Below, in pieces: positions 35,638 to 48,200 of a stretch of DNA of 64,000 nucleotides. A model generated the notes under the pieces. It was not told where the DNA came from. It worked only from the letters and a program-made list of their open reading frames with translations, and did no database searches. The stretch comes from Cryptomeria japonica. Its lineage: Eukaryota; Streptophyta; Pinopsida; Cupressales; Cupressaceae. A program made the position numbers and the translations under genes. The DNA lies in contig NC_081405.1 in the NCBI RefSeq assembly GCF_030272615.1, positions 313,490,235 through 313,554,234 on the forward strand, in the 5' to 3' direction. The number at the start of each line of letters is the position of its first letter. The first letter of the stretch is position 1.

Positions 35638-36746
35638 ATGGAAAACTTGAGAAAGCAATTGGAAACAGCTCTTACAGATTATGATGCAAAAAAGTTGAAT
35701 AATATCAAACTTGAAGATGATCTGAAGGTTGCATAAGAAATCATTCAAGGACTTCAAGAAAATCTCACCATTGCTAGAAGCAAAAGAAGAGAACTTCATG
35801 AGAAGATACAGAATGATGATGATGAAAAAGAAGCTCTTAATGATCTTGTAAGAAAGATGAAGCAAGAAAACATGACCTTAAGGAACGAGATGCAAGATTT
35901 GACTATGAGATTTTGTAAAGACATTGAAGACAGAAAGAAGAATGAAGATGACTTGGCTAGGAGAATCAATGATGCTGGAAATGAAAATCTAAGACTCAGT
36001 CATGAAAATGATATGTTGAAGACAAATCTGATTCACTTGGAACATGATAAAACTGAACTCATGAGATAGAAAGATTTCTTGGAAAATGAGTTGGCTACTG
36101 CAAATCAACATAAAGAAAAATTCAATAAAAGTTCCGAAGAACTTGATGATATGCTGAAAAATCAGAAACCTAATGGAGATACTAATGGCCTTGGCTTTGA
36201 AGTTGGTGAAAGCTCTGGTATTGCAAACAATCATGATCACAGTAAACTGGTAAGACAACCTAATGCATACAAATTTAATGGGAAATGAACTGTAACAAGT
36301 ATGGTCATAGAGCAAATCAGTGTAGATCTAGAAACTATCAGAACACTAATGCACCCACCAATCAATTTTCTAAATGAAACAAAATTTGTCACAATTCAGA
36401 TAATTGCAGAATGAATGTAAGATGTTATGTTTGTGGAAGATTTGAAAACTTATCTAATCAATGCAGAACACATACCGACATAGGATATGGAAAAGCTATT
36501 CAAAAAAATAATATGACTTGTTATGGTTGTAACAAGATTGGACATATTGTAAAATTTTGTAGAAGTAAGGCATCACCGACAAATAATAAAGCACCCAGTT
36601 TGAAAGGTAAAGAGAAGGTTGATGAGGTAAAGCAAGAATTTTCAAAACAATGGATTAGAAAGACAGATCAGAATGTTAATGAAGCTATTCCTTCACTGGT
36701 AGAACAGAGTATCACTCCATCGGTAGGAGATTCTTCATCTAAATGA
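35638..36746 (+). pseudogene. Element D ORF1: gag-like coiled-coil and zinc-knuckle protein
   Basis: Start at ATG 35638 (MENLRKQLETAL). The first 180 or so residues are a heptad-rich coiled coil (IKLEDDLK, RINDAGNENLRLSHEND). In-frame stops lie at 35734 and 36067, and a frameshift near 36286 follows YKFNGK. After the shift come three zinc knuckles: a truncated one (NCNKYGHRANQC, 36288-36323), one with asparagine in place of histidine (CYVCGRFENLSNQC, 36423-36464) and a canonical one (CYGCNKIGHIVKFC, 36519-36560). A lysine-rich tail ends at 36746. Layout and size parallel ORF1 of element A. The role is presumably particle assembly and RNA packaging, by analogy with Gag. Confidence 0.75.
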
Positions 36747-37049
36747 AAAGAAATCCCTTGGGAGTATGGCATCAAATTGAAAAACATGCTATTTTACCCT
36801 CGGTTGATGGTAAGAAGATGAAATGCTTCTTTACCGACAGATGAGTTAAGTTTTCACTTAACCGATAGGCATTTATTATGGTAGTTGAAGGAAATGACAT
36901 TATAAAGCAAGTGTTTTTCACTCTTTTTCACTCACTGAGCATTCAAACTTCCTTAGAGCGCGAAAAACCTGAGCGAAGGCATCCATAGCAAGAAGTAAAT
37001 AAAATCATTCAAGCATTCAAACCTAAAGGCAGATTAAGGTATTTATACA

Positions 37050-40000
37050 ATGGCTTCCTCCTCTGCACCTAAATTCATTGCAAACCCTACTGTAATTGAA
37101 GTGGTTAAATGCCCTAGGCTCATATTTAAAATCATTCCCGAAGTTGCGAAGTAGGATGATACCCTAGGAGCATTTTCTAAAATACCCAAAGGAGTTGCTT
37201 ATGATGAAGACCCTAGGATATACATACATTGTCATATTGAATAACTTGGTGCTGATGAGATTATGAACATGTATAGGACTGTAATTTGTGATGAAAATGG
37301 TAATGTGAAATCGGAACACAAGATAATTGAAACCCTAGGTTTTGTGGAGATACTTAGCATTCCTGATTTTCCCAAGGAAGTTATAAGAATTGTATTGAGA
37401 AGAGTTCATGGGGAGTTCTTTTGGCTAGATTCCATCCATAAGATTACAAAAGAAGCAATTAGGGAAGTAACTGGCTTACCTTCCACCGGTAGCAGACTAG
37501 AAAAAGGAAAGAAGGTCTCTAATAACACTGTGATGACCCTAACCAGTGCAAACCATGATAGCGGATCCTTGAGAGTAAATGATGTAAAGGATGATAATGT
37601 CAGATTCATTAGCATGATACTTGGATACGAGACTACACATGCTAATAGATTAAACTCTATTTCTAGTTTATGTATCAAGAGTGCTTATGACATGGTGAAC
37701 AGTACCACTAAGATTGACATATGTGAATGGTTAAAAGATGAACTGATTGATAATCTGAAGAAAATCAAAGGAGAAAAGAAAGGCACATTCAGATTTGGTA
37801 ACTTACTTGTATGTCTATTGCTATACATCATCAAGGAAGTTCTCGGTATAGGTAGAAAAGAATTTGGTTTTGACATACCGGTAGGAAAACAACTTTTGGA
37901 TATCTTTAACAACATGGGAGATGAAAGGGAAAAGAACATAATTGAACACTTTCAAGCATTTAAGGCTCGAATGAAGACTAGGGAAAGACTATCTCAAACC
38001 ATAGTTGACAAATACCAAAAGGAGATATACTTTGTTATAAAAAAGGATGAAATATGGATGGAAGTAGTGGTTCCTAGAACAATTTGGGTAACTGAAATGG
38101 GTTATGAGGCAGATGAAAACATAATAGAAACATATGCTAAAGCCCTCCTCAAAGCACCTAGAGAACCTAAAGAAGAAGTATTTGGAAATGCTAAAACCAT
38201 TGAAAGCAAAGTACAAACCATGAAACAAAGGAAGAGAAGAGAACAAACAATCAGAAAAGTAACTAAACAGGCAAAAGAAATTAAGGAAGACTTCTTGAAA
38301 AAGATTGGTATCCAGGAAAGTGACCTAGAAGGGTTACAACCAGAAGCACATCTTTCACCGGTTGGTACCTCCTCGGACAGTGAAATACCGGCAGAGTTTC
38401 AAAGAGTAGAAAGAGAAAGGAAACCTTCACCGGTACTCATTCCTACACCAAAGAGAACAAGAAGGAAACAATAGGCAGTAAGGCCTCCAGCAAAGAAAAT
38501 GACACCTAAGAAGAAGAAGGAAAAACAAGTCATCACTCCCTTAGACAGTCTTTTGAATGAAATAACTAAAGATGGAAACTTGTCAAATGTTAGTAAGTTG
38601 TATAGTACTTTTACAAATGAAGAAAAGGAAAGCATAGAAAATAGTGTTCTTTTACACTTAGACATTTACAAGAAATTTTTGATAGAAGTTGTAGATTATC
38701 TACCAAGTGACTTATATAGGAGACTAGATGCAAAGAGATTAGAAATTGTCGAATTGGATAAGAAGATAAAGGTAGAAAAACTACTTGCAGTTCACCTAGT
38801 GAAGTCAACAGAAGAAATTGATGAACTGATAAGTGAGGCAAACAGGATTGTATTTTCCACTGGTGATCAACATGTAGATTTAATGGCTGGCATAGTGAAT
38901 GAGATCACTGAAGAGATAGCAAATAAATGGGATATCTTCTTTGTGGAGAAAGAAAAGCAAGAAAAACTTAAATGACCCAAAGCTTTCAGAGTCTATCAAA
39001 AGGATAAGGATAAAGGTAAAGGCAAGGTAGGTGGTCCTCCGAGCATAAAAGTGACAGATAACTTGCCCCCACCTCCTTCTGATACTCCACCAATTGAGAT
39101 TGTTGATACACCACCGATAATAGATAATGTTGAGAGCATGGAGACAACACATGAAGACATCAATCCTGATTCAGAGGTGTTATATACTATGAACATTGAT
39201 ACACAAGAAGTAAACATTATGGTTGATAAGGAAACCACTGAGAACAAAGATGTGGAAATTGAGCCACCGGGTGAGGATATTGTTGTAGAAACACATATTG
39301 AGGATACAATTGGAAATTTTGAGATTGGGATTGAAACACACAATAAACAATCAATGGATCCCCTAGATACTAGAAAGACAGATACCACTGATGTACACAC
39401 TGAAAAACCTACTAAGTTAGAGCAACCGACTATTGATAACATAGTAAAATCTATTGAGATACTGGTAGTAGATAGTTCAAAGGTACATAGAAAGAAACCG
39501 GTAGATAACACTGAGACACAATCAAAGAAACCAAAAAAAGATAGCATAGGGAAACCGATAGAGGTACATTCTGAGAAACATGAAGAGAAAAAGGTTGAGA
39601 CAGAGACAGTGCCACCGGCAATAGCTGAGAAACCCAAACCTTTGCTAGTTGAGATGCAGACACAAACTGACCTACCAGAGGTCAACATAAGAAAAGAGGT
39701 TACTCACACTATGGATTGCAGATTGTTAAGGCAGTTGGACAATCTTCTGGTTCTTCCTTAATAGAATTCAGATCGACAAATGTAACAGAGGTATTATTGG
39801 ATTCCATCAAGAAAATCACAGATTGCAATGCACTTGCATACAAGGAAATTGATGACACCATCCCTATTTTGAAATTGATTGCACCCAAGTGCAATGTGGA
39901 AAATAAAGATTCTTTGAGTCAACTAAACACATTGTCTAAATATATCACCGGCAATCTTTTGACAGTTGATCAAATTAATGAGGAAACTTTCAGTGAGAAA

Positions 40001-40551
40001 ATGATTAAGGAAAAAGAAAAATTCTTTGATGAGACAATAAAGAAGTGCATAGAACACATTGACACCCTCCTACTGGAACTAAACAAAACATTAAAGGAAT
40101 TTAAGGAGTTGTACAGAGACACATGTAAGACCAATATTTTCACAGTGGATATAGACAAGGAGATCAGCACAGTACAGATAGAAATAAATGATATAGCTGA
40201 TAATCTCATAGGTTCATCAGAACCCATATCGGTAATAGAGGAGGAAATTGTAGGTTTTGAGAAAAACTTGAAAATTTGGAAAAGAAAAAGGAAAGAATAC
40301 AATACAAGGCTAAGGAACTGAAATGTAGACTTGCTTCAAAACTTGATATCCTCATCTCTTTGAGAAAAGAGATTTCAGAGGCACTTGTTCTAGGACTTAA
40401 GACACCAGAAGAGAAAATGCACATACTCACCGGTACCATCCAAAGGACAGAAGCAACATTAAAAGATAGTGAAAGGTTCACTAACAACTTAAATTTTGCA
40501 CTAGCAGATCTATATCAGATTGTAACCCACCAGTTACAGGGATCCAGCTGA
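37050..40551 (+). pseudogene. Element D ORF2: unknown protein of about 1,160 codons
   Basis: ATG at 37050 gives MASSSAPKF, matching the start of ORF2 in element A. Two stops (about 37152 and 37242) precede a long open part (37263-38474). Its N-terminal domain includes HKITKEAIREVTGLPSTG and LGYETTHANRLNSISS, both with counterparts in A. The frame stays in phase past stops at 38472 and 38973 to about 39720, through a basic KKKKEKQ stretch, a region matching A (DLYRRLDAKRLEI) and an acidic, threonine/proline-rich segment (39051-39700). Two frameshifts (near 39720 and 40300) lead into a coiled-coil C-terminus ending LYQIVTHQLQGSS. There are no polymerase, integrase or protease motifs. The N-domain has a vague look of plant transposon-associated domains of the PMD type; this is weak. 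Confidence 0.72.
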
Positions 40552-40739
40552 GAACTACACTCAGTTGACATTTTTGACAACCTTTGTCATTGATGTAAAA
40601 GGGGGAGTAGTGGAGATGAGAAAAATGATGACAGAAGAGATCACCTACTCAGGGGGAGCACACAGTTTTTGGTACAAATTTTGGACTTCAATTTTGGATA
40701 CATTTTGGACTTTTTCTCATGAGTGTTGCCATCAATGCC

Positions 40740-40751
40740 AAAGGGGGAGAT
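40740..40751 (+). other. polypurine tract of element D
   Basis: AAAGGGGGAGAT immediately before the TG of the right LTR, preceded by GCCATCAATGCC, as in the minus strand of A and C. Confidence 0.85.
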
Positions 40752-40797
40752 TGTTGGAAAATGCACACTCCAATGAGAAATTGTAGGTGATTGAATG
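40752..40797 (+). repeat. 3' LTR of element D, first part
   Basis: TGTTGGAAAATGCACACTCC to GATTGAATG matches 34815-34860; the match stops exactly at element E. The last five bases, GAATG, are E's target duplication. Confidence 0.93.
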
Positions 40798-42540
40798 TGT
40801 AGTCACATAAATCTGTCCACTTAATTAAATGAATACTTAGTATTTATTTGATTATTTAACCATCAATTAATAATTAATTAAATTAATATTTAATTAATTC
40901 ATCTTAACCCCATTCTCCTATTAATTAAATAAATTATTCAATTTATTTGATTTAATTCACTTAACCAAATTCATACCATTAATTAAATAAATAAATCATA
41001 TTTGTTTAATTAAATCTTCTCTCACATTTAAATAAATTAATATTTATTTAAATCCCCCAAAATCCCACCTCACATTTAAATAAATTAATATTTATTTAAA
41101 TCCCCCAAAATCCCACCTCTCACATTTAAATAAATAAATAATTTATTTAAATCACCTTTATCCTCCACCCACTTGTATTTTCCTACAAAAGCAAGTTGCA
41201 CAACTATTTTAAATAAATTATTTATTTAAAATCCTATTTATCCTCACCCACTTGAAACCTTTAATGGTTTCCCTTAAAGTAGTCAAACTTGATGGCTTTA
41301 AAGTCTTCAAACTTGATGGCTTCCTTCTATAATCTTCTTAAGACTTTAATGGTTTTCCTTAAAGTCTTCAAGCCTTTAATGGTTCCCCTCAAAGTCTTCA
41401 AGCATTTTAATGCTTTATCTTCCTTTTTCTCATTTAAATAAATTAATATTTATTTGAATATTTATCCAAATACAACTTGCACACATTTATTGAAATAAAT
41501 GAATTTTTATTTTAATAAAATCCTATTTTCCCTCACCCACCAAATCCACTTGCAAAATCTAATCCCCTTCTAGATTCTTCTAACCCCTTCCTAATTAGCT
41601 TAATCCATCCCCTAATTATTGTCACATTCCTAAGCAAAATGGAGTCACTTCTCAAAGACTCCAAAGTCTTTGAAAAGCAATTAATGCTTTGTGTGTTCAA
41701 CAAATTAACCCTCAAAGTCTTGGATAACCTTTGAAAGCTTCCAACCTTCAACCACTTAATCCCCAAAGTCTCCAATAACCATTAATGGTTAATTCAACCC
41801 TCCCACATGGTTAAAACATTTGTTTTGACTCAACCTCTACCCAACCCAAAGGTCTCATCAGGCCATTAATGCTTTGACCATGATTATCTCTTAAACATTT
41901 GCACAAAGGTTTATCCTTGCATTAACTCTTAATCCAATGGGTAATCTTAATTTAGACTTGACCCTTACCTTCTAGATAACCATGAGGTCTTCTCAGGCCT
42001 TTAATGCCTCCAACCTCTTCTCTCAACCCAATCCTATGTTGAAACTTGTCACCATTTTATTGGTGCCAATTGTGCACATGGATCCCCAACTTTCAATCCT
42101 AACCCTTGTTAAGATTGCTCAATCTTAACCCTTCATTTCCCTATTTCTTCTATAAATAGAACCCTTCTCCTCAAGCAAAAGGAGAAGCATTTTAGAGTAT
42201 TGTTGTTATACTGGCATTAGCATAGAGCTTTTTCATAGCATCACTATCTACTCTAGCTTAGTATTAAATCTCAATCCTCCATAAGCATCCATAGTGCAAA
42301 AAGCTGCTGAGAGCTACACTCATTTGGGACTTGGAGAGGAGAGGAACAAGGGAGGAGCAACTATGAGCATCTTGATTAGCTATTTCATTCTATGTTTATA
42401 TGCTTTCTATTTCATGCTTAATATCTCTCTTGATATGCCTGTTTAGGATAATCTTTTGTTGCTAACACTAACGTTTGTTTCTTGTGCTCTTGTGTGTGTT
42501 GCCATCAAACAGGTTTTCTAATCCTTTTTGCAGAGCATCA
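40798..42540 (+). repeat. 5' LTR of element E (1,743 bp)
   Basis: TGTAGTCACATAAATC... to ...TTTTTGCAGAGCATCA. The first 500 bases are AT-rich with TTAATTAAAT and ATTTAAATAAATTAATATTT words, including an approximately 44-bp tandem pair at 41030-41116. The AAAGTCTTCAA/CTTTAATGG words repeat at 41260-41410. Confidence 0.96.
42151..42160 (+). promoter_or_regulatory. TATA box in the 5' LTR of element E
   Basis: TATAAATAGA about 390 bases before the LTR end, in a pyrimidine-rich setting. This is the likely pol II promoter of the element; the same box is at 56310-56319 in the 3' LTR. Confidence 0.7.
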
Positions 42541-42541
42541 T

Positions 42542-42558
42542 TTGGTGAACCCGACGTG
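42542..42558 (+). other. primer binding site of element E
   Basis: TTGGTGAACCCGACGTG begins one base after the LTR. A TGG start immediately after the LTR is expected of a tRNA-primed element. This is not the iMet site of the copia elements; I do not assign the tRNA with certainty. Confidence 0.7.
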
Positions 42559-45255
42559 AATCCAAACACCAAAAAGATCATTTTTTTTTTTTTTAACCAA
42601 TAACATGTTTGAATGTTGAAAATGTCACACAGGTTGCGATTTTGACACTGTTTTGGTGCGTTTGGCATTATTTTGGCGCTATTCCCCCTGTTTCAGTGCT
42701 TTTCCCTTCTCTGTCTTTCCCTTTCTTTTAATACGTTTGTGTTAAATAGTGCCTCTGTTCAAACGCAGACTAGCGCTATTGTAACAAAACGTTGTACAAA
42801 TCACTTTGTAACCAAAAAAAAAAATAAAAAAATTTAGGCTTGTAGAAGCCCACCAAATAGGCGGATTTTACTAACTATTTTTCTCTTTTGTGCAGATTTA
42901 AATTAGATTAAAGAGTAGATTTATATTTTTTTTACTAACTTGTTTTTGAAGTTGGTTTTAAAAATGAATTCACTTTTTATTTTGGTTTAAAATTAACTTC
43001 ACATTTCAAATTTGGGCTTTTGAAAAAGAATCACACATTTGTTTGGGGCTATTAAAAAGAATTTCATTGTTCAAAGGTAAAAAGAACCACAAACTTATAC
43101 AAAAACAACTTTATTTTTTTTGCAAGTTAGGAAACAAACTTCGTTTTGGTGCTTAAAATCAACAAGGCAAATTTTATTTCTTGCATCAAGATAAAACTCA
43201 CAATCCACACTTCCATTTTTGGTGCAAATAAAATTCACAATCAACTTGTCTCATTTTCAAAGCAATTTTACTTCATGCAAACGTGTTTTTCATTAAGTTG
43301 ACCAGGATTTTCAAATTCTAGTTTACTCAAACAATTGCCTTTGAAAATTAAAAAGAACACCATGATTGTTGGAGCAACATCTCCAAATAGTTAGATCACA
43401 TTGCAATGATAGATTAAAAAGAACAAGTGTTTTTCGTGCTTGGCACACTTGCACAAAAGTCAGTCGAGTGGACCTACTTCTAACACACACTATCCTCTCC
43501 CTTGGCTCTCGTGGTCCTAGGTGCAAGAGAAAAGTGTTAGTAACACTCAAAATTTTATTTTTTTAATAGAGGCCTGCCAAGGGATCGATACTCTTGGGAA
43601 CGACCTCGAGCGGTAAATCCTTCGAGCCGCTATAGAAATCAGGTGAGAGCGAAAGCTGTAGCCTTGGGTATAGCTATTCCTACAGTGTAACTGGCCGAAA
43701 GGACAAATGGGCCCCACCACCAGTTACAAGGCTCTTAAGTGAGTCACTGCAGAATGAACTTATGTCCAAAGCCATCGAACATGACTAAACACCTTTAAGT
43801 AGTAGCTCACCCGTTCTATTGATTGAGGATATTTGAGATACAATTTAGTGCAAGAGCATAGAAGGTTTTGCTCCCAAGATACTCACCATACATATTTCCT
43901 TGAGTAGAAACATAGCTTTTTGAAAAGTCACTTGTGACTTGATAAAAGTGGTGACTCCCCCATCATAGGGATCATCTATTTGTTATGCTCGTGCAAGACT
44001 TAGTATATCACATCCTTACCTGCCACGGCGGGATTGATAAGGTATGTAGTACCAAAGTCGAAGAAATATCAAGATGTGGGCTAAATTTATCACAACTGGC
44101 CATTTGACCTTAGGGATAAAGAGTGTTTGAAGTGTGTTCGTTTTACAGACCTAGTGCAAATTGAGCCGACTTCAGGCTTTGGAATTACACCTTCAAATAA
44201 ATCTAAAGGAAGGGTCAAAAACAAGTCCAAGGATTGGGTTGATCTAGACCCATACTCATTTGTGCCTTTTGAGGCAACATTCTTGTGTTTGTGTGCTTGC
44301 TTTGTTTTCTTGTCAAAGAAAAATCAGAAAATCAATCCCAAAAACAAAGTATTCATCCAACATCTGTCAACACAACCAAAAATACCAAAAACAAAGTGCA
44401 AACAAACAAAGAGTCAAAAATTTATGACCATTCTTCACATCTTGCGAAAGAAGAAGTGTCATCAGAGTATCACCTTGAAAAGGAGACCACTAAGCTCAAA
44501 GGCTTTAATCAAAAGGAGGAAATTCTTCTATATCAATCGATAAATCTTTGTCTCCCATAGAGTCTTTCTACATCGCATGCGTCTATACCTTCAAGGTAAA
44601 ACAAACGAGTTTGATTCAGAATCATTGAACCGCAGAGCTTTTATGCAATATAGAGCTCTGAGTTATCACAAAAATCAAGGAGGAAAGATTAATCCCAATT
44701 TCTTCCCAAACATCTGTATCACCTACAACACAGCTCGAGAAGTGCCACCAACGCCCGAAAGGGAAGAGATAGAGTTTGTCCCATTTGTGACACAAAGTTT
44801 TTATTGAAAGATTGAAGTTGAAAACAAAAACATCCATCATCTCATTCATCCATCATTTTTCCATCATCAATTCATCCCAAAACTCTCAAAACATTAAGAG
44901 GTTCTTGTCCCAAGATTCCTTTTTTAGATATTGCTTGAAATCAAACACATCACATCACTTTTAGATTGTTTCTACATCTAGGATAAGCTCATCCTAAGAG
45001 ACACATCTACGCAGGTTAAAACTAGTTCATGAGTGAATCCTCTCATTACTAGGTAGTCAAAATCTGTAACACATCTCAGATTTCTCTACACCTTATCACA
45101 TCCAAACTCATCAAAACAAACAAGCAATTCAAAGAAAGAATTCTGGTTACATTTACCTTTAGAGTGCTAGAGATCTACAATCCACTAATCATCCATCTTT
45201 CATCGAACAACTCATCATCATCTTCAATCAACTTCAACACAAACTTGCAAACAAA
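42559..45255 (+). other. long leader of element E
   Basis: 2.7 kb without a credible gene. Small frames (44127-44543, 44577-44807) lack domains. A short hairpin AGCGG..CCGCT (43609-43613 with 43627-43631) lies in GATCGATACTC...CCTCGAGCGGTAAATCC, and the CGAGCGGTAAATCC text looks like a motif of plant Tat leaders. Packaging is a possible role, by inference. Confidence 0.55.
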
Positions 45256-48200
45256 ATGGCTCAAACCCGATCGCGATCAAGGCAACGAGAAATAGAAATT
45301 GAGGAAGAAGAGGACAACCTCAATGAATTTCAAGAAGCACTTGGAGGAAATGTAAATGATGAAAACCCAAGTAGTCCCACTCCTTCAACAATCGAAAGGG
45401 TTCAGCATAACCCTCACTTTAACAGATTATTTGATGAAATTCTCAGGAGCAATGCGGATGCTCACTTCTTAAGACTTGCTCAAGAAGGAGGCAAACTCCC
45501 CTCAGACTTTGATCTTGCCCAATTAAGACAAGCATCAGAAAGACAAAGTCGCCATGAGGAGGAAAGACGTAGAGATCCCATCAGATATAACATCCCTCGA
45601 GGTAACCCACCACCTCCTCCTCCAAATGAAATGGAGATGTTGCGGCAACAAGTCGCGAATCTCGCCCAACAACTTCATACTGGTGTTAAGACCAATCAAT
45701 TTTCACTTAACGACATCTGTCCCTATCCGTTTGATAGGAATCTTTATATGCCACCCTTTCCACGCGGGTTTGAAACACCCAAATTTGAAAAATATAGAGG
45801 AAAGGGGGATCCCCGTGATCATGTCCGAGAATTTCATTCTGCTTGTCTTGAAGTAGCTTATGAGGACACATACCTAATGCGCCTTTTTCCCCAAAGCTTG
45901 GGAGGAACAACCACATCATGGTTTTCCCGACTTCCAGGTGGCATTAGAACATTTGAGGAACTCATCCAGAAGTTCCTATCTCATTACTCTTATAATATTG
46001 AACGCGACATCACCATGGCTGATCTATGCAACACCAAACAAAAACCAGGTGAATTATTCGCAGTATTCCTGCAACGATGGCGCCAAATGTCTAGCAGACG
46101 TTCTCTTCAGTTACCTGAACGAGAACTAGTGGAAATTTTCATTTCCAACTTAAACGAAGAAATGGAATTTCACCTGGATGTCAAAGACACAGACTCTTTT
46201 AACGATATGATCACCAAGGGTATAAAATGTGAAAGGGCACTCATCAAAAAAGGACTCATCAAAATCTTTAATGAACCAAAAGATGCTCCTCGCCCGCGCT
46301 TCAATAGCGATAAACCGAACTTCTGGAACAAGAATAAGAATATCGTCAATGATGGAGTTGTGGATGCCAGGACTGTCCAAAATGCACAACATGTGGTTCG
46401 GTTTGCAGGACAAAATCCTCCACCTCAAAATAATACACATGGTCCTCCTAATCAAGGTCGCATCACATCTCATGATGAACCAAGACCTCGTCCACAAAAA
46501 CAAAAACGCACTTACACTCCCTTAGGGGAACCCATTGAAACAGTGTTGCGACAACTCCTCTCTCAAAATTTGGTCACTCTACCTAAGCTATCAAACTATG
46601 AGCCTCAAGTCAAACCGGCATGGTGGAGAGATACTGAACATTGTGAGTTCCATCAAGGAAGAGGACACAAGACAAGTAATTGTCACCGATTGAAAGATCT
46701 CATTCAGGATCTTATTGATCGAGGAGAAATTGAAATTGAAGGGCATGACCCAAAAACAACCAATAATGATCATCAGATGTTCAAGAATCCACTTCCATCA
46801 CAAGATCAAAGGGGTCCTTCCACTTCTAGGCGCGGCACTGATACCACTGATTATACGCAGGCTGCGTATAATTATACTGTAAATCACTTGTATGATGCCA
46901 GTGAACAAATTGCAACCATAACCTTCAAAAATCCCACCTCAAATTGCAATGTTGTTACACGTCGTGGCAAGGTCACCATCAAGGCAGCTCCACAAGGCAC
47001 CACCTCTATCCCAAAACAGTACAATCTTGTGGAACAATTAGACAAAACCCCTACGCTTATATCCATCTTGGAGCTTTTGCGTCTGTCACCCTCTCATAAA
47101 ACAATCTTGGATCACGCACTCCAAGAGGCGTCAGTCCCTGCAAACCTAAACACGGACCAATTTCAAGCCATGGTTGGAACTCTAAAGTCATCACCTTGTC
47201 TCACTTTTTCTGAAAGTGACAACTCTTCGTTCCAACAACCTCATAACGCCTCACTCCACATTGAAGGCTTTGTCAACCAACACAGGATCAAGCGAGTCTT
47301 GATAGATAATGGAGCAGGCCTAAACATTTGTACACTACAGTTGGTCACAGCATTGGGATATGCAATAGAATCAGTGGATCCTCGCAAGAAGATCACCATC
47401 AAGGCCTATGATGATGCAGAGCGTTCATCCAAAGGAGCGGTGGTGCTACCAATCCGAGTGGGCCCTGTGGTAAAACACATAATTTGTCAGGTTCTGGACC
47501 TTCCTCTGCCATATAATCTATTATTAGGGAGACCTTGGATACATGCCATGCAAGCTGTTCCATCTACCTACCATCAATGTATCAAGTTCCCACATAACGG
47601 GGTCGAGATCACAATCCTGGGCGATGCAAATCCCTTTGCATTTTGCCATAATATCAACCATCAACCAGAGATTACCGTTCCTAATAATAGAGAAGCCATT
47701 TCCTCCACATCATATATAAACCCTGCCTCTCTTGCCAGTTCAAACACCCCTATGCCCAAGCAAGAAAAGCTAAAGATGAAAGTAGCAGAGGAAGGTCCTG
47801 GAGCATATAACTTGAGTCAGCTCTTTTGTGTGGGAGAAATGCCCACTTCTCCTAGAACACATGGTAAACCACAGCAGTTGCTCCAGCAACCACTAATCAC
47901 GCCTCCATGTGCCTTAACACCTTTCATTCTTGGAAAGAGTCAAGAGGAAGAGACACAAGATGAGGACCTAGCGGACTGGATCTATAAAGATCCCATCACC
48001 ACTGACAAACCACAAGTTACACTTCCTACGGAACAATATGGCAAAGGCCTCCTCATTATGCAAAGAATGGGATATGATGGTCAGAGTGCTTTGGGATACT
48101 GCAAACAAGGACGACACGAACCGCTGCTACCAGAATTCAAGCCCAAAGGTAATACAGGCCTAGGTTTTGAAAAAGAGATCCTTCCTAAACTCAGATTCAA

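Noticed and set aside
38996-39688. 230-codon minus-strand frame opposite element D ORF2
   Set aside because: Serine/cysteine-rich shadow of the acidic, threonine-rich segment; the plus strand has the conserved phase.
41533-41775. 80-codon minus-strand frame duplicated at 55692-55934
   Set aside because: It is duplicated only because it lies in both LTRs; no sign of coding selection.
42559-45255. Leader frames of 66-138 codons as an additional gene of element E
   Set aside because: No domain and overlapping frames of similar length; better read as an untranslated leader.
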